Positions 24,675-35,800 of a stretch of 64,000 bases of DNA are shown here, piece after piece. The DNA comes from Desmodesmus armatus (Eukaryota > Chlorophyta > Chlorophyceae > Sphaeropleales > Scenedesmaceae): the NCBI GenBank assembly GCA_007449985.2, contig VIIQ02000020.1, forward strand, positions 558,001 through 622,000, read 5' to 3'. The notes under the pieces were generated by a model. That model made no database searches, was not told the DNA's origin, and saw nothing but the letters and a program-made list of their open reading frames with translations. Numbering within the stretch: the stretch's first letter is position 1; each line of letters begins with the position of its first letter. Made by a program: the position numbers and the translations under genes.

Positions 24675-26165
24675 TTACTGCTTGCCATTGCCGTTGCCAT
24701 TGCTGCTGCTGTCTGCAACCCCCTCCTGCTGCTTCACCTTCCCCGTCCAGCGAGCAACAACAGGCGTCAATGCCACCGTTGGCGGGAATCGAACCGGCGA
24801 AAGCGCCTTGTGTGCTGCATACGCGATTGCAAACGTGCCGACCTTCTCACTTGTGTCGTTCACTGACAGCCCAATCTTGGAGAGCAGCCCGGCCACATCA
24901 ACACCTTCAAGGGCAGCGGTTGCAGCAATACACAGCAATAAGTAACTAACCAATGCTGGGTGTCGTTGCAGCGTAGATGCGCGAGCCGTCCGTATGAACC
25001 CTTCTTCTTCAAACAGCCATAAGCACAACCAGGAGCTGGGACGGGGACACCAATGGTGCCTTAAGTGCTGGCAGCAGTGACAGCTGGTCAAAGCTAGTCA
25101 ACAGCGATCCAGAAACACGCCGTGCAGGGCGCTGGGTGGCGTGAGGACAATGGGATGCGGCAATCTCTACATCCCAAAAGGCCTCACAAAATGCAAAGCT
25201 TCATGCCGCTCCGTACTGGCCAAACCTGCAGACCCACTTCCAGAACCGCGCAAGTCATCCCCGCAATGCAGCCATCCCTCGTGCACACGCCCCTCCACTA
25301 CCAGCAGCTTAGTAAGCTGACTGTGCACGACCCATGAACCCCTCTCCCTGCTAGTAGCCCACCCGTCCCACCTGCTGTCACTGCTGCGTAGCACGCCGCA
25401 AACGACACGATCGCGAATGAGATCGATGTAATGAGGTAGGCATTGCCGTACTGCGCCAGCAGCCTTATGACCTTGCCGCCTACCCCAGCCCTACACACCT
25501 CCAAACTACACCCTTCCACGAACATGCCCCCCCCCCCCACACACACACTTCTACGCAACTTCGGAATGTCACATCCTTGGATGGTTCATGCATTGGCTGG
25601 ATGCACTCCCTGTGTCTGCACACACAACCGTTGGTGACCATATGAATAGCACGTAGCGAACCCCGCCCCACCTGCTGTCACTGCTGCGTAGCACGCCGCA
25701 AACGACACAATCGCGAATGAGATTGATGTGATGAGGTAAGCACTGCCGTACTGCGCCAGCAGCCTCTTAGCCTGCTCTGTGCGGCTGACGGGTGCCTCCT
25801 CCTCCTTACTGGTCAACACCTGTCATAGCAGGTAGCAGGGGAAACAGCACACAACTGTGACGGTTGATATGCAGGGACGGTCAACTTCGCAACACCTGGC
25901 AGCAGGGACAGCAGTAGCAGCACCACAGCAGTAGCAATACACAACTATGACTGTTAACATGCAGGCAATGCCTTACAAGAGGAGCATGGAGTGCATGCCA
26001 ATGAGCTTAGGCATGCCAATGAGCTTAGGCATGCCAATGAGCTTAGGCATGCCAATGAGCTTAGGCATGCCAATGAGCTTAGGCATGCCAATGAGCTTAG
26101 GCATGCCAATGAGCTTAGGCATGCCAATGAGCTTAGGCATGCCAATGAGCTTAGGCATGCCCCCC

Positions 26166-26208
<43 letters not shown>

Positions 26209-27558
26209 GGTCACTCCACATTTGCTTTAGTGACTGATGACAGCATGACAGCACACACCCATTTGCATATGGAGTGCGGCTGACGGGTGCTTCCACCTCC
26301 TTACTAGTCAACACCTGGTGTAGTTGACGACGGCAGCAGGGCACGATCTACTGATTTTGACTGATTGTCATGCATATACTGAAGTACAACAAGGCTGTGC
26401 CCAGCAGGTAGAGTCCGCAGGAACGTGGGAGCGGGCAGACATTGCCTGTAACATCCTAGTGTGAGCGCGTGCAGACTCCTTTCCCCCCTGCTGACGACTG
26501 ATCCTCTCCCGCCGCCTTCCTGTCAAGGTGGCTGCCTGTCAAGATGGCTGCCAAGTATTCCCACCTGGTAGAGTCCTGCCTCCAGTCCAAACTTCTCTGT
26601 GGTGATTTCAGCCTGACTCTTGCTGACATCAGGACCAGGGGTGTCGCTGCTGCTGGTCTTCACCTGCAGCAGGCCGGGGGGTGGGCGGGGGGGGGGGGGG
26701 GTATAAGGTAAGGGGGGTTTTGGGGTGGGAGTGGGGGGCGGGAGAGTAGGTGTGGGAGGGGGGGGGGCTCTGATACACCAGCTGCTGTGAGCCAGAACAG
26801 GCATCAGTGCTGGTGGCTAACGCCAGCACTTGGTCAGGGGTGGGGATGCTGCTGGTCTTCACCTGCAGGAGTGGTGTGCTTGGGGTAAGTGGATGGGTGG
26901 GGGGGGGGAGATGATGACCAGCTGCTGTGAGTGGTATAAGCACCAAATGCGGGTGATGATAGATAATGCAAAATTGGCAACGCTATGGACACCACTGCAC
27001 ACCAAGATGCAGGTGCAAAGGGTCTGCAGGTGGTGGAAACAGGGTGTGCATAGTGTGACACAAGACCGTTTCGGCTGGCCGTGCTTGCAGGCGTACATTA
27101 CGTCTTTGTCACTGCTGCTAATGTCGGTGCAACAGTAGAAACCTTGTAAAATTGCCGGGGTGGGGGTCAGCCCAGGCAGCAGCATGTGCTTGCGGCAGCA
27201 GCATGCACATGTGGCGATACAAGGGGACCCATGTGGCTTACTGTTACACTGCAATGTACTCAACTGCAGCAAGCTGATGTTGATGACATCACATCAAGCT
27301 TGGCGGCATAGTGCAAGCTGCACATCTTTCTCACCTCATTCTCTGCTGCTGCTGTAGCAAACCTCCCACTCCGCCTGACTGATGGCACGAGCCTGTAGGG
27401 GCAGAAGAAGCATGTGAAAGGTAACTAACGTAGAACGGATAGATCGGAAAGCACCACCAACGAATCATGCAAGCGTCTGAGTGTCGGGTCCCGCACCTGG
27501 TGTGTGTGCTGCTGCTGACTGTTTGCCGCAAGCCAGTGTGCTGCCGAGCAAGCTGCAT
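24675..27558 (-). CDS. DUF1279 (FAM210-like) organelle membrane protein
   Basis: Exons (minus): 27558-27497, 27392-27335, 26663-26565, 25819-25672, 24904-24675; every junction agrees in phase, giving 198 residues. Residues 1-40 are Ser/Thr/Arg-rich without acidic residues until the end, typical of a chloroplast or mitochondrial transit peptide. KFGLEAGLYQVLTSKE precedes the DUF1279 core: LLAQYGSAYLITSISFAIVSFAACY (hydrophobic helix), GVDVAGLLSKIG, and AYAAHKALSPVRFPPTVALTP (the family hallmark). FAM210-type proteins sit in organelle membranes and affect organelle translation in animals; the algal role is not established. The last acceptor is AAG (24905-24907). Extra exon fragments occur in its introns. 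Confidence 0.8.
25373..25475 (-). repeat. duplicate of the DUF1279 membrane-helix exon
   Basis: Nearly identical to the 3' two-thirds of exon 25672-25819 (LLAQYGNAYLITSISFAIVSF), including the GCAG|GTGGG donor. Its 5' side starts GGCAAGGTCATAAGG and lacks the LTSKEEEAPVSR part, so it cannot replace the complete exon in the usual phase unless a cryptic acceptor is used. Confidence 0.75.
25993..26160 (+). repeat. 18-bp minisatellite, about nine units
   Basis: Perfect tandem units GCATGCCAATGAGCTTAG. All frames are open, which creates spurious ORFs (MPMSLG repeats). It ends directly at a C7 run followed by about 40 G (26161-26208). Located in an intron of the DUF1279 gene; no spacers, so not a CRISPR array. 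Confidence 0.95.
26274..26323 (-). repeat. duplicate of the 5' part of a DUF1279 exon
   Basis: Repeats the acceptor and first 14 codons (VLTSKEVEAPVSRT) of exon 25672-25819, with one Glu-to-Val change, then diverges. Confidence 0.75.
26832..26868 (-). repeat. duplicate of the 5' part of DUF1279 exon 3
   Basis: Repeats the CTGCAG acceptor and first codons (VKTSS-PTP) of exon 26565-26663. The flanking intron is G-rich in both copies (poly-G at about 26687-26700 and 26899-26909). Confidence 0.7.
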
Positions 27559-28330
27559 CCTGCTGCTGCTGATGGTGCTAGAGCCTTACTACAGCAAACG
27601 GACTTGAAATTGACGCGAAACAGCCCGACAGACAGCAGATGCGATTTGATGGATGGTGCAGTGGATAAGATGGAAGCGAGCAGCAGCAGACTGCAGCGGT
27701 GATGGCAACAAAAGATATGTAAAAGTCATCAACGGACCTGGGTGGTCATTTCAAGGTCAGAGTTTGTTGGCTGTGTGAGGTACATTGTACTTTGTGGAAG
27801 GCACTTTGCTGGCACCCTGGAAGATTCTGCTGACCACTTACACCAACGAAGTTGCCCGTTCGACCCTAGGACCACTGGATCACTCACAACAGCCGTGCAT
27901 GCCCTGCATGCCAGGGGAGGGCGCGCGCGCGGGTAATGTGTGTGTGTGGGGGGGGGGGGGGGGGGGCGCCTGTGAACAGCCAACAGCCAGAAAGCCTTAC
28001 AGTGCTGCGATGGCTGTTCAATAGGTACTGAGCTGCATCACACACAGATACGTCTAACACAGGTGTCTTTGCAACATCTTTGTGCAGACTGGGCTCTGTC
28101 GCCTCATTTGTGCTGCCACCACTTCAACACACCGTCACCAACTCCCCACCAGCTCCCCGCCAGCTAACTCAAGTTAGTGCACGCATGCACAGAGCAACCC
28201 TGTTACACCTCAACAAGCCATGATGCTATCACGAACAGGCTCAGCTGCTGTGTTGCTTGTAATTGGGAGAACCAGCAACACAACACCAGCTGGTACAAGC
28301 TAGTGACCAAGCCGTCACTTAGTGGCAGGT
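27559..28330. other. intergenic region upstream of DUF1279
   Basis: Promoter side of the minus-strand DUF1279 gene. Contains a poly-G tract at about 27948-27966 and small unsupported open frames. No gene recognised. Confidence 0.3.
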
Positions 28331-29130
28331 CTAGCTGCTGCGCTGCTTCTTCTTCGGCGCCACCAGCAGTCCCAGCACATCATCAAATATCCCAGCAGCA
28401 CCCGGCTGCGCAAGATGAAGAGCAAGAGGTCAAGGTCTGCCTTGACCTTCCTCTGACCATAGCTGCTGCATTTTTTGAGAGCCATGGAAACAGCCCAGCA
28501 GCCGGAGCACACACGCACACCGTCAATACGACAAACCAGCAGACAGCACCACCACTAATTGCCTGGTGTCCGCAGGCCTAACTAGTCCGTACACAAAGGC
28601 TGGTGCTGTGTGTACATAAAGCCCTAGCTGCTGCGCTGCTTCTTCCTCGGTGCCACCAGCAGCCCCAACACATCATCAGATATCCCAGCAGCCCCCGGCT
28701 GCGCAAGATGAAGAGCAAGAGGTCAAGATTTGCCTTGACCTTCCTCTGACCATAGCTGCTGCATTTTTTGAGAGCCATGGAAACAGCCCAGCAGCCGGAG
28801 CACACACGCACACCGTCAATACGACAAACCAGCAGACAGCACCACCACTAATTGCCTGGTGTCCGCAGGCCTAACTAGTCCGTACACAAAGGCTGGTGCT
28901 GTGTGTACATAAAGCCCTAGCTGCTGCGCTGCTTCTTCCTCGGTGCCACCAGCAGCCCCAACACATCATCAGATATCCCAGCAGCCCCCGGCTGCGCAGG
29001 ATCATGATCAAGAGGTCAAGATTTGCCTTGACCTTCCTCTGACCATAAATGCTGCTTCCTTTGAGAGCCATGGAAACAGGCCAGCAGCCGCCGCACACAC
29101 GCACACCATCACTGTCACAAACCACCACAC
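28331..29130 (-). repeat. tandem array of the ESF2 3' end, unit about 292 bp
   Basis: Three extra copies of the last ESF2 coding part and its 3' flank begin at about 28331, 28625 and 28918; the parental segment is at 29184. Spacing is about 293, 292 and 271 bases. The first two copies are nearly identical to each other over the whole unit. Each keeps the segment for GQRKVKA and a shifted or damaged [12 protein letters not shown] part, so they are pseudo-exonic. Confidence 0.8.
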
Positions 29131-29179
29131 AGCAAGGCTACTCAATGCATCATGAACGCACAAACCCAGCAACCCAACC

Positions 29180-29621
29180 TCAACTGCTGCGCTGCTTCTT
29201 CTTCGGTGCCACGAGCAGCCCCAACACATCATCAGATATGCTAGCAGCCCCCGGTTGCGCAGGATCCGCCTTCACCTTCCGCTGACCATACGCCCGCTTC
29301 ACCCCACCACCCTTCACATCCCCTCCTGCCGCTGCTGCTGCTGCTGCTGCTCCTGCATCTGCCTTGCCATCTCCTCCTGCACCTCCTGATGCACCAGCAG
29401 CAGGTCTCTCTACAGCAGCAGCAGCAACCCCACCCCCACCTGCAGCAGCAGTACCTGCAGGCCCCTCTGCAGCAGCAGCAGCAGCAGCATGCTTCTGCCG
29501 CCGCTGCTGTATAGCGTCCATGGCTTTGGCCCTGTCCACCCTGCTAAGGTAGAAGTCCCGCTCACGCTTGGCTGCCGTCAACTCCTGGGCCATACGCTGC
29601 TCACGAACAGCCTGTGGATAG

Positions 29622-29669
<48 letters not shown>

Positions 29670-30253
29670 AGCAGCAGCAGCAACAGCAGCAACAATGGTG
29701 TGGCTCAGGAGAAGGTAGAAATCCTGCTCACGCTTGGCTGCCGTCAACTCCTGAGCCATGCGCTGCTCACGAACAGCCTGTAGGTGTGGCAGCAACAGCA
29801 GCAGCAGCAGCAACGATGCTGTGGCTCAGCAATAGGTAGAAATCCTGCTCACGCTTGGCTGCGGTCAGCTCCTGAGCCATGCGCTGCTCACGAACAGCCT
29901 GTGGGTAGGGCAGCACAACACGGCACAGCACAGCACATCACAACATCTACCACCAGTGCACCGCAACACGATTGTATAATGCAGCCCCAGAACTGCTTCT
30001 TACCGACGGGTCGCACTTTTCCTCCCCCTCAAAGATGAAGGTCCTCGGGAATATAGACCTTTACCTCCTCGTACAAAAAGGACCCCCCTCCCCCCACCCA
30101 CCCCCAATAACGCCCCTCCCGCACCTCACCCCACCACAACGGCACACCCATCTTCTCATATGCAATCTCCTCTGTCAAGTGGTCCCACTTGTACTTCGGC
30201 AGGTACTTCATCACCCACAGGCCGTAGTGGTAGGCGCGGCACCCCCCCCCACA

Positions 30254-30289
<36 letters not shown>

Positions 30290-32236
30290 GGTATGGCAGC
30301 ACCCCCCAGTACACCTAAACCGTTATACAATATTGACAGGATTGTACAGGCAGCCCCACCATTGCGTGCTCCACCCACCCTTTCGTATGCGATCTCCTCT
30401 GTCAAGTGGTCCCACTTGAACTTAGGCAGGTACTTCATCACCCACAGGTCATAGTGGTAGGTGCCACACCTCTGCCGCCCCCCCCCCCCCCCCCCCGCAA
30501 CCACACACAACCCGCCCTGGTTTTCCGTACTAGCGTCATTGTTTGACTATCCTTGTCGGATGACTACTAGCCAGCATGCATGTGCACGCATGCAGTCTCT
30601 CTGTCGACACACAGTCCCCCCGCCCTCCCCCAATACGGCAGCACCCCTCAGTACACCTCAACCGTTGTACAACACTGACAGCATTGTACAGGCAGTCGCA
30701 CAACTGCCCGCCCCACCCACCTTCTCGTATGCAATCCCTCTGTCAGATGGTCCCAATTGAACTTAGGCAGGTACTCCATCACCCACAGGTCATAGTGGCA
30801 CTAGCACTTGCCCCCCCCCCCCCCCCCGCCTCCGGGACACAGCAGCAGCCCCCAAAACACATCATAAAGAACTTCCACCCACCTTTTCGTATGCGATTTC
30901 CTCAGTCAAGTGGTCCCACTTGAATTTAGGCAGGTACTTCATCACCCACAGGTCATAGTGGTAAGCGCTGCGCCGCTTGCCGCCTATCTGTTGCCCATTC
31001 AGCCCTTGAGCAATTGACTTGGCGATCGACTTGTCCTCAAACTCAACCCAGCCCTCAGTAAAGTTCTTGCCTGCAGCAACGTTTGCAGCAACGTTCACAG
31101 CATAATCACACATGATTCATGGTATTCATTGTGTGACGTGTTTGATTTGGGGAGAGGAGGGAGGTAAGCGCTGCGCCGCTTGCCGCCTATCTGCTGCCCG
31201 TTAAGCCCTTGAGCAATCGACTTGGCAATCGCTTTGTCCTCAAATTCCACCCAGCCCTCCGTGAAGTTCTTGCCTGCGGGTGTGTTGTGTAGCAGGAGCG
31301 GCAGAGGGACAGGGCAAAGATCATACAATCAACTAACTAGCCTTGTGTTGACAACAGCCTTGTTCTCATAGCCAACCCAGTCCCCAGTGAGATTCTTGCC
31401 AGTGGAAACATAAGCAACGTGTGGATGCGTCACATGAGATGCCCCCAGTCAGCCGGACAGAGGCACATGCCTGCCAGCCCGGCTTTGGTGCACTCTGTGT
31501 GCAACTGCCCTGCACGCTTCCCACCTGAGTTGCCCCCCTTCTTCTTGCGCAATGCGCGTGCATTAGGGTCCTCAGGTGTGCAGTAGATGCGGCCCACCTC
31601 GCCATACTCTGACAGCAGCTGACGCAGCTTGGCTGGCTTCATGTGAGGGGGCAGCCTGGGCGGAGGAAGGTCGGTGTGTGTGTGTGGGGGGGGGGGGGGG
31701 GGGGGGGTGGAGGAGGGGGGAAGGAACGGGGGAGGGCAGGTCGAAAGTGTTTGCTCGCTCTGGATATGTTGACGTATCCGAGTGAGGTGGTGTCGGCATC
31801 TGGCTAACCCACAGCTGCTGCGGTTTCTGGGTGCCGCCGAGGTGCTGGAAGGCTGTGGCTCGTGGTCTGGCGCATGCTGTCGTGCAGAATGCAATAAAAC
31901 AAGCGCCTCCTGAGATTTAGGCACTCAACAAGGTGCTCAGGAAGAATAACAAGACAACAAGGAGAGTGTTGGGAGAGAAGGGCCACACCTGCTGATATAT
32001 ATGATGCCTCGCTTATCATGCTGCTCCTTGAGTCGCCGCAGTTTCTCCTGTGACAGCAGCTTGTTTTTCTTCTTCTTTTTGACCGGCTGCTGCGTCCCTT
32101 CCTGATCCTCGCCTTGCTGCGGTGGTTCTGCAGCCGGCTGGGGGTCTTCATGCTGCTGCTGCTGTTCTGGGTCCTGCTGCTGCTGCTGGGCCGCTGGTTC
32201 CTTTGCTTCGTCCGGCACAGCGGCCGTCCTGGCCAT
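29180..32236 (-). CDS. ESF2: pre-rRNA processing factor ESF2/ABT1
   Basis: Exons (minus): 32236-31989, 31655-31525, 31070-30883, 29611-29180; all phases agree, 332 residues. Residues 1-60 are Gln/Glu-rich with a KKKKKNKLL basic patch. Then [19 protein letters not shown] starts the RNA-recognition-like domain, with [50 protein letters not shown] and [21 protein letters not shown]: the diagnostic ESF2/ABT1 order. The C-terminal exon has [22 protein letters not shown], then Ala/Gly-rich sequence and a basic KKKQRSS end. In yeast Esf2 acts in the nucleolus with U3/SSU processome and Dbp8 in 18S rRNA maturation; that role is inferred here. It lies 290 bases from the stop of the beta-5 gene on the same strand. 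Confidence 0.85.
29625..29696 (+). repeat. (CAG/CAA)n run in ESF2 intron 3
   Basis: About 24 CAG and CAA triplets, directly upstream of the ESF2 last exon on the coding strand. Confidence 0.9.
29725..29902 (-). repeat. two partial copies of the start of ESF2 exon 4
   Basis: 29725-29782 and 29840-29902 repeat the acceptor and first 20 or so codons of exon 29180-29611 ([17 protein letters not shown]) with an Arg-to-Gln change, then diverge. A splice into either copy would hit a different frame downstream. Confidence 0.8.
30148..30800 (-). repeat. three partial copies of the 3' half of ESF2 exon 3
   Basis: At about 30148-30240, 30377-30460 and 30719-30800 the segment coding [22 protein letters not shown] recurs with substitutions. 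Each copy has, just upstream on the coding strand, a poly-G tract (plus-strand C runs at 30241, 30479 and 30810). The copy at 30719 is the most decayed. Confidence 0.8.
31162..31395 (-). repeat. partial copies of the 5' half of ESF2 exon 3
   Basis: 31162-31276 repeats the acceptor and the first 36 codons of exon 30883-31070 almost perfectly, ending exactly after the codons for RRSAY. 31336-31395 is a third, decayed copy ([15 protein letters not shown]). Confidence 0.8.
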
Positions 32237-32468
32237 GGCTACAGGATGTTTCAAAAGTTACACGGCGCTGTTGCTTCTGCGTTACGGACTGCAGGCTAGG
32301 CTCTCGAAACTTCAACCGAGGTCTGATGCAGTCCACAGCAGCGAAACCGTGACGATGCCTTCAGCCGCTCTGACTGCCTGTGATAGTGCCCTAAGCAAGG
32401 ATGGCAGCAACTTCAAGCAAACCGTGTCCTATGATTGGAAGCACGCCATGAACATGTACATGAGCATG

Positions 32469-32486
32469 TTACATGTGCATGTTACA
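32469..32486 (-). terminator. twin TGTAA poly(A) signals of the proteasome beta-5 gene
   Basis: On the minus strand TGTAA occurs twice (32486-32482 and 32473-32469), 41 and 54 bases after the stop at 32527. This would end the transcript before the ESF2 start at 32236. Confidence 0.5.
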
Positions 32487-32526
32487 ATGTTCAAACAACA
32501 GCACCAACAGACAGCCCAACCCCAGC

Positions 32527-32779
32527 CTAGATGACTGGCGTGCCGAAGGATGGGTGGGAGGCGGGGTCTGGGTAGTACTCGAAGTGGCACTCTGTGACAT
32601 CGTCACCGCGGACCTTCTTCCAGCCATCAGCTGTCACGTGGTACACTGCACAGTAGAAGCAACACACAGCAAAGCACACCAGGTGAGCATTCTTTCAGCA
32701 GCCACAGGCAAAATCCTCAGTAAGGCAGCAGCATGCAGCAGCCAAAGTCTTTGCACCGCTGGCTTGTCCCTGTCAGACC

Positions 32780-32810
<31 letters not shown>

Positions 32811-35800
32811 ACACACCACCCATCGCAGCTCCATAATCACTCACCGCTGACGGTTCCACCGCTGGCGCAGTCCCTGAATGTTGCGTGGTAGATGGCACGG
32901 CGCCCCAACTCAACCGCATCATCCACACTCATGTCCCTGGTCGTGGGCACAGCAGGCAGGCACAGCAGGTGGGTATTATGAAGAAACTGGCCGCAGGAGA
33001 GGGGTTCACGAGGTTGATGAAGGGATTCGAAGCAGGGGAGTCTCGATGTAGGCGAAGCAGGGGAGTCTCGATGTAGGCCGTAAATACAGCCAGGTAATTC
33101 AAGCGCTAGAGTCTCGATGTAGGGGGTGCATGCGGCCGAGGGGAATTTTTCCGCGGTAGATTATTATGTAGGGGGTGCATGCGGCTATTGCGTGCCTCCT
33201 TGAAGCAACACAACTCAACAGCCTCTAGTCCTGGATTGCGGCCACACAGGCGATGCAAGGCCACACAGGAGATACAAGTCCCATCGCAGCCTGTGTCCTG
33301 TTGTGACACCCAGAGCCCTCCCCTCCGCTCGCCCTCCATCGATTGCCACTCACCACTTGTACCCTGAGTCCAGCACTCCATAGGCATACAGGCTGCCACT
33401 GCCCACTGAGAAGACCTGGCCCTTGGTGCGCTGGCCATCACTGTCAACGTAGTACAGCCCGGGGCCTGTGGGGTCCCAGCCGGCAACCATGGTGCCCTGG
33501 GGAGCAGGGAAGAGCGGGGGCACAGCAAAGATGTCAGCAACCATGTGCAAGCAGATGTGTGCAAGTAAGGAAGCGCTGAAAACTACTGCGCCGGCTCCAG
33601 GGCCTGTGCAATCCCAGCCAACCAAGGTGCCCTGCAGAGGGAGGGTGAGGCAGGGGCAGGTGAGGAGGGCAGGGACGGAGGGAAGGGGCAATTTGCATTG
33701 CAGAGCAGAGCAAATATGTGGGGCGGCCTGACAGCCGATTCTACAGCCCAAGACTGGTGCGGTCCCAGCCAGCAACCATGGTTCCCAGAAAAGAGGGGTG
33801 GGGTCGAAAGCAGGCACCATCCGCTGGCATGGGTGGGTTGCAGGGCAAGGGTGTACGGGTTTGTATTACTTCAGTTACTGTTACTTTTACATGGTTCAGG
33901 CTGGGCCTGAACGCCCCGTAGAGAGCCAACGAGGCGAGGCGCATTTGCATCATAGAACGAATTAACATACGAGGCAAGCAAGGTACTAGCTGCAAAGCAC
34001 AGTGCCCTGGGTAGGGTAGGGGGGTAACAGCATGAAGCAAATATGCACCACTGCACCATTTGAAAAGATGACGGCCATTATGACCCTCCAGAAAAGGATG
34101 ACCTAGACATCTCACACCTGCCGTTCCCCCCCTCACCATGGACAGTCCCATGCCCCTGTAGCTGAACATGGTGTTGCCAGCCAACCCCTTGGTGCCACGT
34201 CGCTGACTTCAGTGCTCACTCCATACAGTACTCATTGGCTGATGTGCACAAGGTTTGTGGTGTGTTTTCAAAGCTGCTGGGTGGTGTGTATTTCAGGGTC
34301 TGTTCACTCACATGCCCCTGATGCCCCATACTACTGGTGCCCCTACAACTCACCATGGACAGGCCCATGCCCCTGTAGCTGAACATGGTTTTGTGAAATG
34401 ATGACTGGCATTGTGAACCAGCAGACCATTTTGACGTCAGTATCTGACACACCCGCTGTCCATCCCGCTCACCATGGACAGTCCCATGCCCCTGTAGCTG
34501 AACATGGTGTTGGACAGCAGCTTGGAGGCAGCACGCACGGTGATGCGCTTGCCGTTGTTCAGCTCAAACAGACGACACTGCGCGCAGATAGAGACACGTC
34601 AGACGATGCCATGGCAGCAGCACCAGCGGCAGCAGCAGCAGCAGGAGACAGCAGCAATTTGAGTTTGCATTAGCAGGAAAGCCACTATCTTGATCAAGCA
34701 ATGAAGATGCTGGATGGCAGATGTACAGCAGGGACATGGTGTTGGCGATTGCTTCTCCATGCAGTTGTCTCTGCTGCAACACCACTTGTATGCATGTTGG
34801 CAGGTTTTGGCTGACGCATCAAGAGCGGTTCCAAGCTGCATGGTGCTGTAGATGCATGCCCATGCCTGAAACGCATCAGCCAGTAGCTACCACTGGCTGT
34901 GTAGAGCCTCCCAATCTACACTGCAGTCTGCCGCGCGCACCGACACAATGCAGCTCCAGCACCACCTTCCAGTCCTGCCGGAACAACCCTCCATCACCCT
35001 CCTTCCCACCACAGCCCCTGTGCTGCCGCCACCACCGCTACCGCCACCCAACCCACACCCTGCCACCACAGCCCTCGCCTGACCTGTGTGCCGAGGTTTC
35101 TCTGCCAAAACTGGCAGTCAGCTGCTCCTCCTGCCATGGTGCCCAGCAGGTAGCGGTTGATCTCGATCACCTTCTTCACGGTCTGGGAGGCTGCAGGAGG
35201 GGGTCACAAGCGGTAGCATGGCAGTGTGAATAGGAAAATGTGATGAGAGGTGCAGATCAGGCATCCTGGGCATTCAGACGGCTCGGCTGTGTGTGCACTG
35301 TCTGCCAGCACGCACTTGTTGCACATGCGCGAGTGAATATGGTTTGTCATGCTGGCATGTGTGAGGCTCAGAGACCCTAGCGCAGCAGCTGTCCTCACTT
35401 TCATAGATGCCTATAAATATCTGGACGTGACAGCATGAGTGTGGGCATGGCCACAAGGCTAGCACTCAGATAGCACTACTAGTTGCAGCGCGCAGTCCTC
35501 ATTGCAACATATTGCGCATTGCATGTGACTTGGTATGTGGGCACGCTAGACAGCAATGCTACAGAATATGCTTCAATGCCCGCCGCTCTGTAGCAGGACT
35601 ACCACTGTGTTTGCTGAATCCCTGAAGCTGCTGCTGCTGCTGCATGAGGGAGACTGGCCGGGTCCTGCACACGTGCTGATGCTGCGCAACACGCGCGAAA
35701 TGCATGCGCATGCAAGCAGCTGCACTTGTGCCGAGCCTGCACGCATGCACACCCCTGACTTATCCTGCATGCCCCTTGCTGGACTTACAGATGTAGCTGC

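Noticed and set aside
25993..26160. Possible CRISPR array
   Set aside because: Units are directly contiguous without spacers, and the context is a eukaryotic intron.
25954..26344. Open frames with MPMSLG, MHANELR or ACLSSL repeats
   Set aside because: Produced by the 18-bp minisatellite and poly-G tract in an intron.
31430..31924. 164-codon minus-strand open frame
   Set aside because: Includes genuine ESF2 exon 31525-31655, but the rest is intron, including the poly-C reading.
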